Source: Cheiracanthium punctorium (taxonomy: Eukaryota; Arthropoda; Arachnida; Araneae; Cheiracanthiidae). From it: DNA of 64,000 bases. How positions within the stretch are numbered: the first letter of the stretch is position 1; every line of letters starts with the position of its first letter. The stretch covers positions 434,001 to 498,000 of the forward strand of contig JAWZYV010013552.1 of the NCBI GenBank assembly GCA_038373885.1, in the 5' to 3' direction. The notes beneath the pieces were generated by a model. It was not told the origin of the DNA. It saw only the letters and a program-made list of their open reading frames with translations, and did not search any database. The translations under genes and the position numbers were made by a program. Of the stretch, positions 1-10,626 are shown in pieces.

Positions 1-1202
1 ACAAATTTCATTGAAATCCTCAACCATTTTTCAGTCACAGACAATAAAACTAATAACAAAGAACGATCCTCTAAGCTACCATCTATGATGAAGTAAATTA
101 TTCCCTTTAGTTTCTTTTCAGCCAATTTTGTTCACATAGTAAAACTGAACACAAGAACAGGTAAAGATCTATTAAAAGCTGGACATATGCATAACGTAAT
201 AGCACCAATTAAAAACTCGTGAACAATCTTTCCTCAGAAAAACACAGTCATCCGACTCTAAAATGTCTCATCAATCAGAAACGCAAAGAACTGCTATTCT
301 ACAGAAAGGATCAATATCTATAAAAAGTTCTCAAATTTGAGAAGCACGAAGCCAAATTATACCGAGCTCTCAGGAGTACATTTCCATTGAAATCAGAAAA
401 AAAAAAAACTGTTCCACCGCATAAAAAGACAAGATGTTCAAGAAGCTTAAACTATAGAACACTATTCCTTCTATAACAGTCCTATACCGAGTCTGCACAT
501 GTATAAATCTATGTGTTTATTATGGAATTATACATTGTATAATTCCATAATAAGCACATAGATTTGTAACAGAACAGTTTGTCAAAAAAACCGTACTTTA
601 CCGTGTCTTTACCGTATACTTTGATGTGCACTGTAGTTTGTTTGTTTTTTTCTCGGTATAAAATTTTCCATCCACCTTCTTAATATTTCATTCCTGTACA
701 ATTTCGCACCATCGCAATAGTTGAGTGCAGAACTCTTAGTACTATTTTACATTCTTAATTATTTATCCGATTTAAAGCAGTTTCTCTCTTTTATCTCCAG
801 TATTTTTCTCTTTAAAGAAACTTTAGATAAATTTAAAAAATACATTAAAAAAGTATAGGTTAAACCTTCCTCTCCGGTCAAAACCGGTCTCTTTTCTTAG
901 TTTTTTTTTTTTTTCTCTTTAAAGAAACTGTAAATAAATTTCAAAAATACATAAAAAAGTATAGGTCAAAACCTGGAAAACTGCAAGAAGTTTCACTGTA
1001 AAACCATGCAAGGTATGAACTTTATAAAAGAAGTCCACTACACATTCTATCACATTGTTTTAAGGGGGAAAATAGATAAAACTTTTGAACGTTTCATAAG
1101 TGTCTTAATTTAGTAAAATAATAAAACGAGGTAGCTTTAATTAGAAAAAATAATACAGGATCACACTATTACATGCTACTTTTAAATTTTGAATTATATT
1201 TT
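1..1202. other. AT-rich stretch with no recognised gene
   Basis: I see no coding region here. The stretch holds a near-perfect palindrome at 506-566 and a short diverged direct repeat (about 803-868 and 909-975, both beginning with a TTTCTCTTTAAAGAAAC motif). The rest is unassigned AT-rich sequence with short poly-A and poly-T runs. Confidence 0.6.
506..566. repeat. palindrome, about 28-bp arms
   Basis: The arms read AAATCTATGTG then TTATTATGGAATTATACA and are mirrored on the other side of a two-base centre, with few mismatches. It would fold into an AT-rich hairpin. It could be a tiny MITE remnant or a cruciform. No target duplication was identified. Confidence 0.7.
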
Positions 1203-2144
1203 ATGTGCATTAGGGTGGAGCGAAAAAAACTTTATTTCAAAATTCACACTGCCTGAGTTATTAAATGGTGCGAAACTGATAAGAACAAATTGTTTCCAAA
1301 TTTCAGCTCAAAATATTGTCATCTTCAGGTTCCACAACGCAAGAGAATATATTTCTAGCTTACTTTTATTAAAATAATAATGTTTAATTAATTAATTGAA
1401 TAATTAGTTATGTTTTCATTATTAAACTGCTTTATTAATGCTTTATTATTACATTTCAATGCTGTAAATCGCAGATGAAGGGCGAGATTCAAGTGAAACG
1501 CGCGCGATCGAGTTCGAATCGAACATTTTTCAGTCCCCAGTTCAGAGTTCAGTCCCCAGAATGCTTCCAATGAACAAACCTATCGCACTGTCACGTGATC
1601 AAAACACGATTGTTTTGTTTCATTTGAATAAGAAACATTGATATATTTCGAAGTTTCACTTGTTCGACGCGGAAAACGTTCGGATTGTGTTTCACTTGAA
1701 TCTCGCCCTAAGAAGCAAATGTCGACTTAGGATCTGATTCAGAAATTGAATATACCTCAGAAAATGCTGACGATTTCGTTAGTCAGGAAGGCGAATGTCG
1801 GAAAACGACTGAGGATGAGATTCCCTAAATCTCCAAGACAGGCCAAATGCCCAAATTAGCCGTTGTTCTTGATAGATTAGGTGTATCGGAGTATTAATTA
1901 TTCAATAAATTAATTAAACGTAATTATTTCAATAGAAATTCATAAAAGACTAAAAAAGACACTGGGAATATATTCGCTTGGTGATTGAACCTGAAGGTGA
2001 TTTATTGAGGTGTGGAACCTGAAGATGGCAATATTTTGAGCTGAAATTCGGAGATAATTTGTTCTTATCAGATTCACGCCATTTAATGACTCAGGCAATG
2101 TGAATTTCGAGAAAAAGTGTTTTTTGCTCCACCCTAATGTGCAT
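1203..2144. mobile_element. hAT-like foldback element, non-autonomous
   Basis: The element body is 1211-2136. It begins TAGGGTGGAGC and ends with the reverse complement. It is flanked by an exact 8-bp duplication, ATGTGCAT, at 1203-1210 and 2137-2144. The inverted arms are long (about 190-240 bp on each side, diverged), extending inward through an AATTAATTAAAC-rich stretch. An 8-bp duplication with a TAGGG/CAGGG-type terminus is typical of the hAT superfamily. No transposase frame is present, so it would depend on an enzyme in trans. A smaller inverted-repeat element is nested in its centre. Confidence 0.75.
1480..1708. mobile_element. small inverted-repeat element nested in the hAT-like element
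   Basis: Perfect 20-bp inverted repeats (1480-1499 and 1689-1708, beginning GGGCGAGATTCAAGTGAAAC) bound 229 bp. The interior contains short GC-rich text, unlike the AT-rich host element. No clear target duplication is seen, so the class is unassigned. It is either a MITE inserted in the larger element or part of that element's original interior. Confidence 0.5.
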
Positions 2145-2309
2145 GTTTTAGTTAATTAAAGATATGGGTGTAATTTAGTGAAAATGCTGTTATACATCTC
2201 GGTCGCTTTTAAGGTATCAAAACACGCCAAGTCCTCCTAAACTGTAGCTATATGACTCTATATTAGTCGTAGATTCATTTTTGCTAAACTTAAATGTGTT
2301 TCCTCGTTG

Positions 2310-2705
2310 GAAAAAAAGATCAGAAGTCGTCTTAACGGTGTTAATCGAAAAAATCATGTGATTTTGGTACATAATTACAAATAAACTAATTATGCCAGGC
2401 ACTTCAAAATTTTGAAACTGCCTCGTTACAAGCTGTATTACATACTGCGAAGACAGGTCAATCTGTATCAGTTTCAAAACTTTTAGAAAAATTCTAAAAA
2501 ATCGGAAATTTTCGCAAAGCGTGTTACTCTTCAAAAAATCTTGCAGCTCATATCCACGTTTAAGAATTTTTTTCTGAAAATTTCACAAAAGCCACAGATT
2601 TTTCGCTTATCGCAGTGTGTAAAACAGCTTATGAAGAACCATCTAGAATTTCTTGGAGACCATGGTGCTATTAGTTTATTTCAATTTGTGTACCAAGACT
2701 AAAAA
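2310..2705 (+). repeat. dispersed repeat also present at 54.57-54.97 kb
   Basis: The segment matches 54570-54970 in the same orientation over about 400 bp. It shares ATCATGTGATTTTGGTACA, then ACAAATAAACTAATTATG, and near its end ACAGCTTATGAAGAA and ATTAGTTTATTTCA-like text. Both copies are stop-rich in all frames I checked, so this looks like old repeat sequence. The 806-bp tandem duplication begins inside its 3' part. Confidence 0.6.
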
Positions 2706-3420
2706 CAGAGTTCTTTTTTTTTCGAAGAACAGCCTTAAGCTTTGCTCCGACTGCGAAGTAAATATGACTTAACTGTGAGTATCGCTAAAAAGCTGTTTCC
2801 GCAGCATTTGTATAGCAGGAAAGATAGCCAGAAGCTACCCAAGTTAAAATTCATGCTGGTATTTGCCTGCTAGACTAGCATTAAATGATGTATCCCAGCA
2901 AGGAAAAAGAGCATGAACTACCATAAATAGTTGCTAGTTCCAGCAGAGTTACTGTTGTTGCTAATCTCCGTGTCCAGCTACAGCTAGACGAGATCTACGA
3001 AATTATTCACCCTCAAAAAATCATCAACAGAGTTACTAGCAAGTCATGGTGTGTATTGGGACACTTTTATCGCTTTCCAGCATACACAATCCAGCTTCTG
3101 TTGCTTGAATATTTTGCTGGCCTAGCATGGCCAGGGGCATAGCCAGAAATTTTTCTTGGGGGGGGGGGGGGGTTACGACTACTACAACTCATATATATGT
3201 ATACGTGTGTGTGATAATATAGTGAAGAATATACATTTTGTAGGGCGAAAAATTCCTCATGGGGGGTGGGGGGATAATGACCCACCTAACCCCCCCTTGG
3301 CTACGCCTCTGCAACCAACAGATGCTTTTTATTGCTTTTATTAAAAAGTTCCAAAATAAGGTAAAAAATAAAATATAATCTGAACGGTATTCTTAATTAG
3401 AATTCTCGACTAATTATTCA
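2615..3420 (+). repeat. tandem duplication, copy 1 (806 bp)
   Basis: From GTGTGTAAAACAGC to CTAATTATTCA the sequence is repeated almost base for base in the next 808 bp. Only a handful of substitutions and differences in G-run length separate the copies. The high identity implies a recent event or an assembly duplication. The unit contains a hAT MITE, so the MITE insertion predates the duplication. Confidence 0.95.
3132..3311 (+). mobile_element. hAT-type MITE in duplication copy 1
   Basis: It begins CAGGGGCATAGCCAGAAA and ends with TTGGCTACGCCTCTG, i.e. CAGAGGCGTAGCC on the other strand. G-rich tracts follow each end. A reverse copy with an exact 8-bp duplication lies at 34248-34418 and defines the ends. 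No matching 8-bp duplication is visible at this site. The internal GGGG tract differs in length from the copy at 3938. Confidence 0.7.
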
Positions 3421-4228
3421 GTGTGTAAAACAGCTTATGAAGAACCATCTAGAATTTCTTGGAGACCATGGTGCTATTAGTTTATTTCAATTTGTGTACC
3501 AAGACTAAAAACAGAGTTCTTTTTTTTTCGAAGAACAGCCTTAAGCTTTGCTCCGACTGCGAAGTAAATATGACTTAACTGTGAGTATCGCTAAAAAGCT
3601 GTTTCCGCAGCATTTGTATAGCAGGAAAGATAGCCAGAAGCTACCCAAGTTAAAATTCATGCTGGTATTTGCCTGCTAGACTAGCATTAAATGATGTATC
3701 CCAGCAAGGAAAAAGAGCATGAACTACCATAAATAGTTGCTAGTTCCAGCAGAGTTACTGTTGTTGCTAATCTCCGTGTCCAGCTACAGCTAGACGAGAT
3801 CTACGAAATTATTCACCCTCAAAAAATCATCAACAGAGTTACTAGCAAGTCATGGTGTGTATTGGGACACTTTTATCGCTTTCCAGCATACACAATCCAG
3901 CTTCTGTTGCTTGAATATTTTGCTAGCCTAGCATGGCCAGGGGCATAGCCAGAAATTTTTCTTGGGGTGGGGAGGGGGGGGTAACGACTACTACAACTCA
4001 TATATATGTATACGTGTGTGTGATAATATAGTGAAGAATATACATTTTGTATGGCGAAAAATTCCTCATGGGGGGTGGGGGATAATCACCCACCTAACCC
4101 CCCCTTGGCTATGCCTCTGCAACCAACAGATGCTTTTTATTGCTTTTATTAAAAGGTTCCAAAATAAGGTAAAAAATAAAATATAATCTGAACGGTATTC
4201 TTAATTAGAATTCTCGACTAATTATTCA
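3421..4228 (+). repeat. tandem duplication, copy 2 (808 bp)
   Basis: This is the second copy of the direct duplication. It differs from copy 1 by scattered single bases (for example GCTAGCC for GCTGGCC and TATGGCG for TAGGGCG) and by G-run length. The last shared bases are ATTATTCA. The flank then diverges into the tRNA-like segment at 4282. Confidence 0.95.
3938..4119 (+). mobile_element. hAT-type MITE in duplication copy 2
   Basis: This is the duplicate of the 3132-3311 MITE, with the same CAGGGGCATAGCC start and CCTCTG end. The right terminus has mutated from TACGCC to TATGCC. It arose by segmental duplication, not by an independent insertion. Confidence 0.7.
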
Positions 4229-4281
4229 TTAGCTATCTGCAAACACATACTAAGACGCTTTTTTTAACATTTCCTTACTTT

Positions 4282-4350
4282 GTCCGAGCTGGAATCGAAC
4301 CCTCAACCTAAGGAGCGGGTGACCGACGCTCTAGCCACTATACGCTATTC
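4282..4350 (-). pseudogene. degenerate tRNA-like sequence or SINE head
   Basis: On the minus strand there is an A-box-like TATAGTGGCTAGAGCG (4327-4342) and a good B box, GGTTCGATTCC (4292-4302), at tRNA spacing. The 5' half of the acceptor stem cannot pair with the 3' half, so it is not a functional tRNA. It is best read as a tRNA pseudogene or the head of a tRNA-derived SINE. It matches neither the other SINE family in the window nor the tRNA-like units at 62.3-62.6 kb. Confidence 0.5.
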
Positions 4351-4747
4351 AACTTGTTTGGGGAGGACTAAAGTTTGAAGTGAAGGTTATTTTAGTCTCA
4401 AAATCGGATTTTGATGGAGGAATTGCTTTTCATGAAATTTATAACTGTCTATATAAATAATTAGAAGAAACAATGATGCGTGCTCATTTTGAAAATATTT
4501 TTATTGTTTTACATTTTTTGTTTTACATATAAAGAATAATTTAGTCAAACTTTAGGAACATTCAGAAAAATTTCAGGCCTGGAACATTTAAAAATATATT
4601 AATTAGCAGATTTTAATTAAAGTTGTAACTATTTATGCTTGAATTTATTTTTCCTTTGTATTTTTCCCTCTATTAACAAGACTAAAAATATACAAAATTC
4701 AAAGAAAGGGACTTTAAATTGAAGAAAAGTTTAACAAGCTTGAAATT

Positions 4748-5184
4748 GCTCATTAAGATACCGTGACGTGATTGGAAGAAGCTTCGTGTATCAAATTAGC
4801 ACTTTTTACTGGCACACAGCATGCCATTCTGTCTTTACCTCAGCTGCCTACAAAGCATACTAGGATAGCAAGCATAAAAAAGCGTATCATAGCTCATTAA
4901 ATTGCCTACCTCCCATGATTGGAGAAAGCTTGTACAGCTAATTATCACTTCTTGCTGGTATATAGTTTTCTATGCTATTTCTGCTTGAGCTAGCTATGCA
5001 GCATATTAAGCTGGCAAGCATAAAAAAGCATATAATAGCTTATTAAGGTACCTACCTCCTGCTATGAAGAAGCTTGCACAGCTAATAAGCATGAAATGCT
5101 TGTATATAGCTTGTCATGCTATTTCTGTATGAAAGCTAGGAGTATAGCATATGATGCTAGCTAGCATTACAAAGCAAATAATAG
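4748..5184 (+). repeat. tandem array of three units of about 146 bp
   Basis: Units start near 4748, 4892 and 5038, each with GCT(C/T)ATTAA. Each continues through GAAGCTTG(C/T)ACAGCTAAT, a TATAGC-TATGCTATTTCTG block and AGCATAAAAAAGC(A/G)TAT. The units are clearly related but diverged. It resembles a short satellite array or the internal repeats of an older element. Confidence 0.75.
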
Positions 5185-5189
5185 CATGA

Positions 5190-5756
5190 AAATCTAGCAG
5201 ACATAGCAATAACTAGCCTATTTTTGTTTCTGGTACTAGCATGAATTTTAACTTGGGCATATATGAAGTATACAAAACCAATTTAATAGCAGAAAAATTG
5301 CACTCATTGCAACTGAAACCTTGCAAACTGCACTCGTGAACAAATAAGTTCATGCGCGCAGTTCCATTCAGTTGCAGAAAAAGCGTATTGAATTCGATCA
5401 TTTGCTGGTCACTCCCAGGCCTTTAGTAAAGTTGATATTCGAGAGGGCAGAATCCATTCGTCTCCTATTCTAATTCCTTTGACTCTAATCCCCCTCTCTT
5501 GATGATTTCACTCTGGTGTATTTCCAGATTCATGTCGTAGATATTTCGTGTAAAATCTGCATACCAATCTTACAACCTTGATCTCAAGAATTTCCATATC
5601 CTCCTCTCGAAGTTTCGTAGTATAGCGTCATTGTGGTCCTGGACTTGTTACTTTCCGAACATGCACCATATACTGTAATCCCAAAAAAAATTAAAAAATT
5701 GAAGTATTGAAACGTTTTGGGGTCTTTTGAATTCATTTCAGCTACTCGCGTGATTG
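5190..5756. other. stretch with no recognised gene or repeat
   Basis: There is no convincing reading frame, RNA gene or terminal repeat. The base composition is less AT-rich than that of its neighbours. It ends at a tetranucleotide tract. Confidence 0.5.
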
Positions 5757-5827
5757 ATTATTCGATTGATCGATTGATTGATTGAGTGAGTGAGTGAGTG
5801 AGTGAGTAAGTGAGTGAGTGAGTGAGA
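5754..5827 (+). repeat. tetranucleotide microsatellite (GATT)n/(GAGT)n
   Basis: A run of GATT/GATC units passes into a run of GAGT units with one interruption (GAAGT/AAGT). It is a simple compound microsatellite directly upstream of a CGTAATGTATT-core family repeat. Confidence 0.9.
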
Positions 5828-5869
5828 GCTCCTAAACTGTGTATTCGGTGAGATGAAATTTCAAGACCA

Positions 5870-6250
5870 CCCTGTATTGATTTTACTGTGTATATGACGT
5901 TTAGTTTTTTTGCAAGGCTACAAAAAGAATTCTTACACATTACGTATTAGGTATAGACGCAAACAGTTTAAAGTGCGCTAATGTCTACAGGGTGCATTTG
6001 ATTGAGTTCAAATTAGGTACACATATTAAAAGTCACGGTGACTTAAACTGTATAGATTTTGGTGTGTGTAAGGATTATAGTTTCTTTACAGGGCTACAAA
6101 AAAGAATTCTTATACATTAAGGCCTATACACTCAAATTTTGAAAGTACGCTAGCGTCTGAACACTTCCTCCGATTGAGTTGAATTCAATTTATTTGAACG
6201 CTTGGCAAATATCAAGTATTAGGGAAGTCGAGTGGAGCCACTCCATATTT
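5870..6250. repeat. CGTAATGTATT-core dispersed repeat, two units
   Basis: Each unit has a conserved core (GGCTACAAAAAAGAATTCTTA with ACATTA/TACGTATTAGG, i.e. TAATGTATAAGAATTC on the other strand). The units share a GATTGAGTTCAAATTAGG segment, and the block ends GTCGAGTGGAGCCACTCC. The same order occurs at 29440-29860 and, partly, at 15090-15235; it is inverted at 57880-58430. No frame is conserved. It is probably a fragment of an arthropod interspersed repeat. Confidence 0.65.
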
Positions 6251-6259
6251 TTCGTAATT

Positions 6260-6896
6260 AAAAACATGTAGAAAATGTGTTTGTTTAAATTTAAAGTTAA
6301 AAAAGTCATGACTTTCCGGTAAATGCTCCTAATACTCCTTATACCCCTAATACAGCCTCAAACGTAACTATTTTACAAAGTATAGTCTTGAACATTACAA
6401 TTTTTATTTACCGAGTTTTGCTACCATGAAATAAAAATACAAAAACACCAATAAAAAGACTTACAAAAGTTGAAAATTCGTGAACTTGGATGCAATTCTA
6501 GATGCTTCATGCTCTCGTTGGCTGCATTTCTGGGGGAAAAAAGAATAATCAATAGAAAATGTTTCTAGTGTTATTTATCTTACATCTTACTTATATTATT
6601 TCAGTAAAATTTATTTTTCTTTGTTTTTTAAGATCGCAGTGGGCCAGAAGCAAACTTGATAAAGGTTCAAAACCGAATTCTTTTGAAAGCTTTTCAAAAT
6701 AAATAATAAATGGTATAGCAAAACTGGAGATTTTTTTTTTCAAAACTATTTTAATTGTATAGTTTGTAGGGAGGCAAAAATTTTTATCCTTTGTATTAGC
6801 AAAAAATTATAATAATATAATGAATTTTATTTACTGGTAATATGCCTGTAAAACACCGTTCACAACTTTATAAGGCTTGACTAACTCTCTCTGGTG
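6260..6896. other. AT-rich stretch with no recognised feature
   Basis: No gene, tRNA-like box or inverted repeat was found. There are scattered poly-A and poly-T runs only. Confidence 0.5.
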
Positions 6897-7200
6897 TTAA
6901 CCCTTTCCGGCGCAAGCATTTTTATCAAGCTCTCTCTCTCTCTTTAAATCCGGGGGTGATTGTTAAGTTTTTGACATCAGTTTAATGAAACATCGATAAT
7001 CTTTTCTGTGAAATATCTATTACACTGGTGAAAAATGTTCATAACTTTCTGTCACCTTTTATCATCTCATGCAAATCTCATTATCATCGAGGGAATCGGC
7101 GTAAGAAAATTGGCTAATAATCATGCAATTTTCAAATCGTCAGCATAAGAACCACAGTTATGGGGGTTAGAATGTCTGTCACTGCGTGCGAAAGGGTTAA
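6897..7200. mobile_element. TTAA-flanked MITE, piggyBac-like (family X)
   Basis: The element lies between TTAA at 6897-6900 and TTAA at 7197-7200. The ends read CCCTTTCCGGCGCAAGC and, on the opposite strand, CCCTTTCGCACGCAGTG. That gives a short CCCTTTC inverted terminus with related subterminal CGC motifs. A TTAA target with CCC termini is the piggyBac signature. The 296-bp body has no open frame, so it is non-autonomous. Confidence 0.7.
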
Positions 7201-7750
7201 CAATAAAAATTTATTTGTTCTGGTCACAACATGGTGTTTACTGTTACCATGCTGACCATACTTGTAAGAGATTCGTATGAAGTTTTCCTTATCCAGAAGA
7301 GCCTACAGCGAAGACTCCTGATCAGAATGTTACCAGATTTATACTAAGCCTTAATGAGACCACGGAATGAACATTTACGTGGGAAGAGGGGAGGGGAGAG
7401 AGATTAGTTCAAAAAATTACCGCCATGGAGACATGTTTTGCAACTTTTCAGTGCGAATAGAGCAGACAAGTAACCATCTTTAAGCAAAGAAACCTACGAA
7501 GTGGTTTTGAAAACAGAAGTTTTATACCTCTGCATTGTGGGACTATTTGCATATTAGCAAAATGCACCTGGTGGTGATTTTTTTTTTTTTTTTTTTTTTT
7601 CACACTCAAAATTTTCAGATTTCCTGCAAATTTGGGTAGCATTCTGAACCGTAATTTTTGCTGTACTCTGCTCTGAATAAGGAAACTTTGATTGTATGAA
7701 CGCCCAGTATGTATGTATACTGGGGTTTGCAGAGAAAAACTAATTGCAAA
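7201..7750. other. stretch with no recognised gene
   Basis: It contains a poly-T run near 7579-7600. I see no element ends or coding potential. It leads into the palindromic element at 7751. Confidence 0.5.
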
Positions 7751-8013
7751 GTAATTAAAAAACTTTGTAAAAAACACACATAAGAAGTAATAGGTAAGAG
7801 GATACGCACGTTTCGTTCAAAAACGTGCGTATCCTCTTACGTCCCTGCACGTTTTGAACTTCATCAGTCCAAGCCCTTCGTCGTCGGGCTTGGACTGATG
7901 AAGTTCAAAACAATTTTTGAACGAAACGTGCGTATCCTCTTACCTATTACTTCTTATGTGTGTTTTTTACAAAGTCTTTTAATTACTTTATCGTTTAACA
8001 CCAGTATTTTGAG
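7751..8013. mobile_element. complex foldback element, copy 1
   Basis: The outer arms are 7751-7823 and 7914-7986 and are nearly complementary, including AAGAGGATACGCACGTTTCG. A perfect inner palindrome has 26-bp arms at 7851-7876 and 7886-7911. An extra inverted copy of the GTGCGTATCCTCTTAC block occurs at 7822-7840. A tail, CGTTTAACACCAG, with TTTTGAGTG, follows. A second element at 42991-43278 has the same design and the same tail but different palindrome text. Confidence 0.7.
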
Positions 8014-8029
8014 TGATTTTTCAGTCAAA

Positions 8030-8815
8030 AACTACTTGTTTTCTACTTTAGATTATGGGTAGTATTGAAAAGGTGTCCATAAGAACAAAAAGTGCTCATG
8101 AAATTTTTGAATCACGGAAGACTATTTCTTGATTCGTGTTTTTACAATATTTTTAAAAGGAAAACTTTTTCTTTTTTTTTTCGATAATGGGTTGAACGAA
8201 AAAGGTGCCATACTTCACATAGTTTCCATCAGTGTGTAAGATAAATACTTGGGAGTCCAACCACAATTGTAGAAAGCGTTGTACTGTAAAACAATGGTCA
8301 TTTACAATTTAAAATTTAAAATTATTAACGCAATAAATATTGCTAAGTTTGAAATACAATTACCATAGGATTAATGCTTTTTTCAGAACAGAAATATTTA
8401 ATGATATTTTGATTTTTGAAAATAAGACTATTTTACATTTAAGTTAGTGAAATATGAATCAGAATAACAAGATAATACCATGAAAATATATCTTGAACTC
8501 CGGTCTTATTTTTTTTTCCATCTATGCACATAATAAAGATATAAAAATATTTCTAGTTAAAGCGTAATTTTTCATATCAATATACACTGATCTACTCACT
8601 ATCACAGAACAATTAAATGGCTAAGAAATCTATAGGAACACTTGAAAAAGAGTTGAATTTTTTTAATTTCAAAAAGACTTATTCTTGATCATAAGCATTA
8701 TCATTTACTGTTTTGTTTTCTAATGTTCTCTTATCTAACAGCATAGCAGTGCCAGATCCATCATACAGGATGGCGATGAACGAAACTGACCGGCTACCAT
8801 TTTTTTTTTTTTAAT
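8030..8815. other. AT-rich stretch with no recognised gene
   Basis: There is no supported coding or RNA feature. It holds poly-T tracts and scattered low-complexity sequence. Confidence 0.5.
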
Positions 8816-8817
8816 CC

Positions 8818-9110
8818 CAGTGAGAGGCAGATCAACTTAGTTCGGCGTGACCTCGTTTTCAACCCATTCTAGAGGAGAGACCAGCACCTGTATTGGTCCC
8901 CCCTCAGAGGTAATTTTTTAACATGGAAGACATTCTATCTACGACAAATTTTACGTTCACCAGCCCTTCGCGGCTCCACAGCATTCCAGTCAAGAGAGGA
9001 TGTTACCCTCCCAAACTCTGACCCAATTCCCTAACGCTACTTTACTTTTGGTGCTCTTAAGAGAACTGAGCTTCAACCGACCGAGCCTGTACGAGATTGT
9101 ATAATCAGTA
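8818..9110 (+). repeat. dispersed repeat related to 40.44-40.70 kb
   Basis: It shares blocks, in order, with 40440-40700: CAACCCATTCTAG, GAGAGGA, CTCCCAAAC(A/T)CTG, CTACTTTACTTTTG-like text, then GAACTGAGCTTCAACCGACC. The segment at 31215-31400 belongs to the same family. No frame is conserved between copies. It may be a SINE tail or an old transposon. The class is unassigned. Confidence 0.6.
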
Positions 9111-9208
9111 ATCAATTTAACAAATTCCGTATTTGAAGCACTTGTTTGCATTTGACTGCTATTGATTTCAGATAACCATTTTTGTCTACTTAAAAAATTG
9201 CGTTTCAC

Positions 9209-9790
9209 TGTTCAAGGGTTGCCAGATAACGTGTGGGGGGGGAAACAGTAAACTGTCAAATTTGTCATTTTTTGGTGATGGATTGCCCAGTTTGGCGACA
9301 AAAAATAAGTTACACAAACTGAACCCAGCTTGTCGATATTTTCTATCTGGCGAGAAATTGCTAAACAGTACAGTTTATTTTCATGGAAATATTAATTAAA
9401 GTCTATAAAAGTGTAAGATGTGGTATAGTTGGAACAGATGAAATATAGTTGGAATATGCAAGGCGAACATTGCAAGACAGTTTTAATAGGCGATTTTAAT
9501 ATAGACTCCAATTCCTGAAGAAATGTTTTATGGATCAAGAGAGACAAATGCAGCACCCTCTTGGCAACAGTTTTATTGGGTGATTTTAATACAGATTTCA
9601 ATTCAAGGATTTGCTTTATGTAGCAAAGAAAATAAATACGTCACACTAATGGATTATGGTACACTTTCCAATGTGATGAAGCAAAGCAAGACAGACAAAT
9701 AGGGCCATCGCATGGATTATGATACGCTTTTAATACACAGCATTTTAGCGCGCATTTAAAATATAGAAGTGCTTCAGATTAAAAAAATAT
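9209..9790 (+). repeat. GTTGCCAGATA dispersed repeat, copy 1
   Basis: It begins near CAAGGGTTGCCAGATAACG, then has a G-run, a TTTGGCG(A/C)C block and repeated GTTTTAATAGGCGATTTTAAT and ATGGATTATG-TACACTTTCC blocks. Copies lie at 10627-11620, 23500-24400 and 53655-54280, all in the same orientation. The 3' half is an internal tandem array of about 57-60 bp. The start resembles hAT termini, but a matching inverted end was not found. Confidence 0.65.
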
Positions 9791-10620
9791 ATAATTTAAA
9801 AATATGCATTTAAAGGTTCTGCAAAACCGACAGCAAAACATATTTCCATGACAAACTCGATTTCAAAATTTTTCTTATCATTTTAAAAATATCGTGCATA
9901 ATTTGATTCCCTTAGACACAAAACCCATATTTCATTGCTGTATCGGAAAATACCCATACTTCAGAAATACGGTACTGCAGATGTTTGCCCTACGAAAGGA
10001 GGCGAGGGGAGGGGTGGCTTGCATTTCATGATAAATGCATTATGAGACAGAGCCTAGGTTTTGGGGGGAGGGAGGGGGTCAAAAAGAATTCTCCTGTGTT
10101 GGGAAAACTGGAGAGAGACATTGAAAATCGAAAAACTACTAAATTTAACATTAAATATTTTCTTTTCAAATTTATTCATTTTTGGTGGCTGTTATTCTGC
10201 TAAACGTTGAAAAACAATCCTTGATGAAAAATTCCCTGGTGAAAGTTGTCGCATTCTTAATGAATTAGGATACTAATTCCCTTTGTTTGCTGTGATACTG
10301 CTATGAGTAATCCTATGAAGAAAGAAAAAAGAATTAAGGATAAATTAAAAACCTGTAAATAGTTCCACAGTTTGTTTACGTATAGTCCCTTTCTTCTTAT
10401 CATAAATATTATTATTAGTATTATTATTCTTTATTCAGTTTTTATATATAAATGAAGATTGCCTGACTTACTCATCAACGGCCTTCGAAAGATATTGGAG
10501 TTAGACATGAAATTTTGGGAGATTATTCCATTTTTTTATAGCACCAGAGTGCTATTAATTTCAACCTTGCTTTTGTGTAGACACGATTTTGGTACAATTT
10601 TCGCGTCGAGTCACTTTTGA
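9791..10620. other. stretch with no recognised gene
   Basis: G-rich runs occur near 9985-10080, and no element ends were found. It separates two same-strand copies of the GTTGCCAGATA repeat. Confidence 0.45.
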
Positions 10621-10626
10621 AATGTG

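Noticed and set aside
4282..4350. Functional tRNA gene
   Set aside because: The acceptor stem cannot pair. Only the A-like and B boxes remain.
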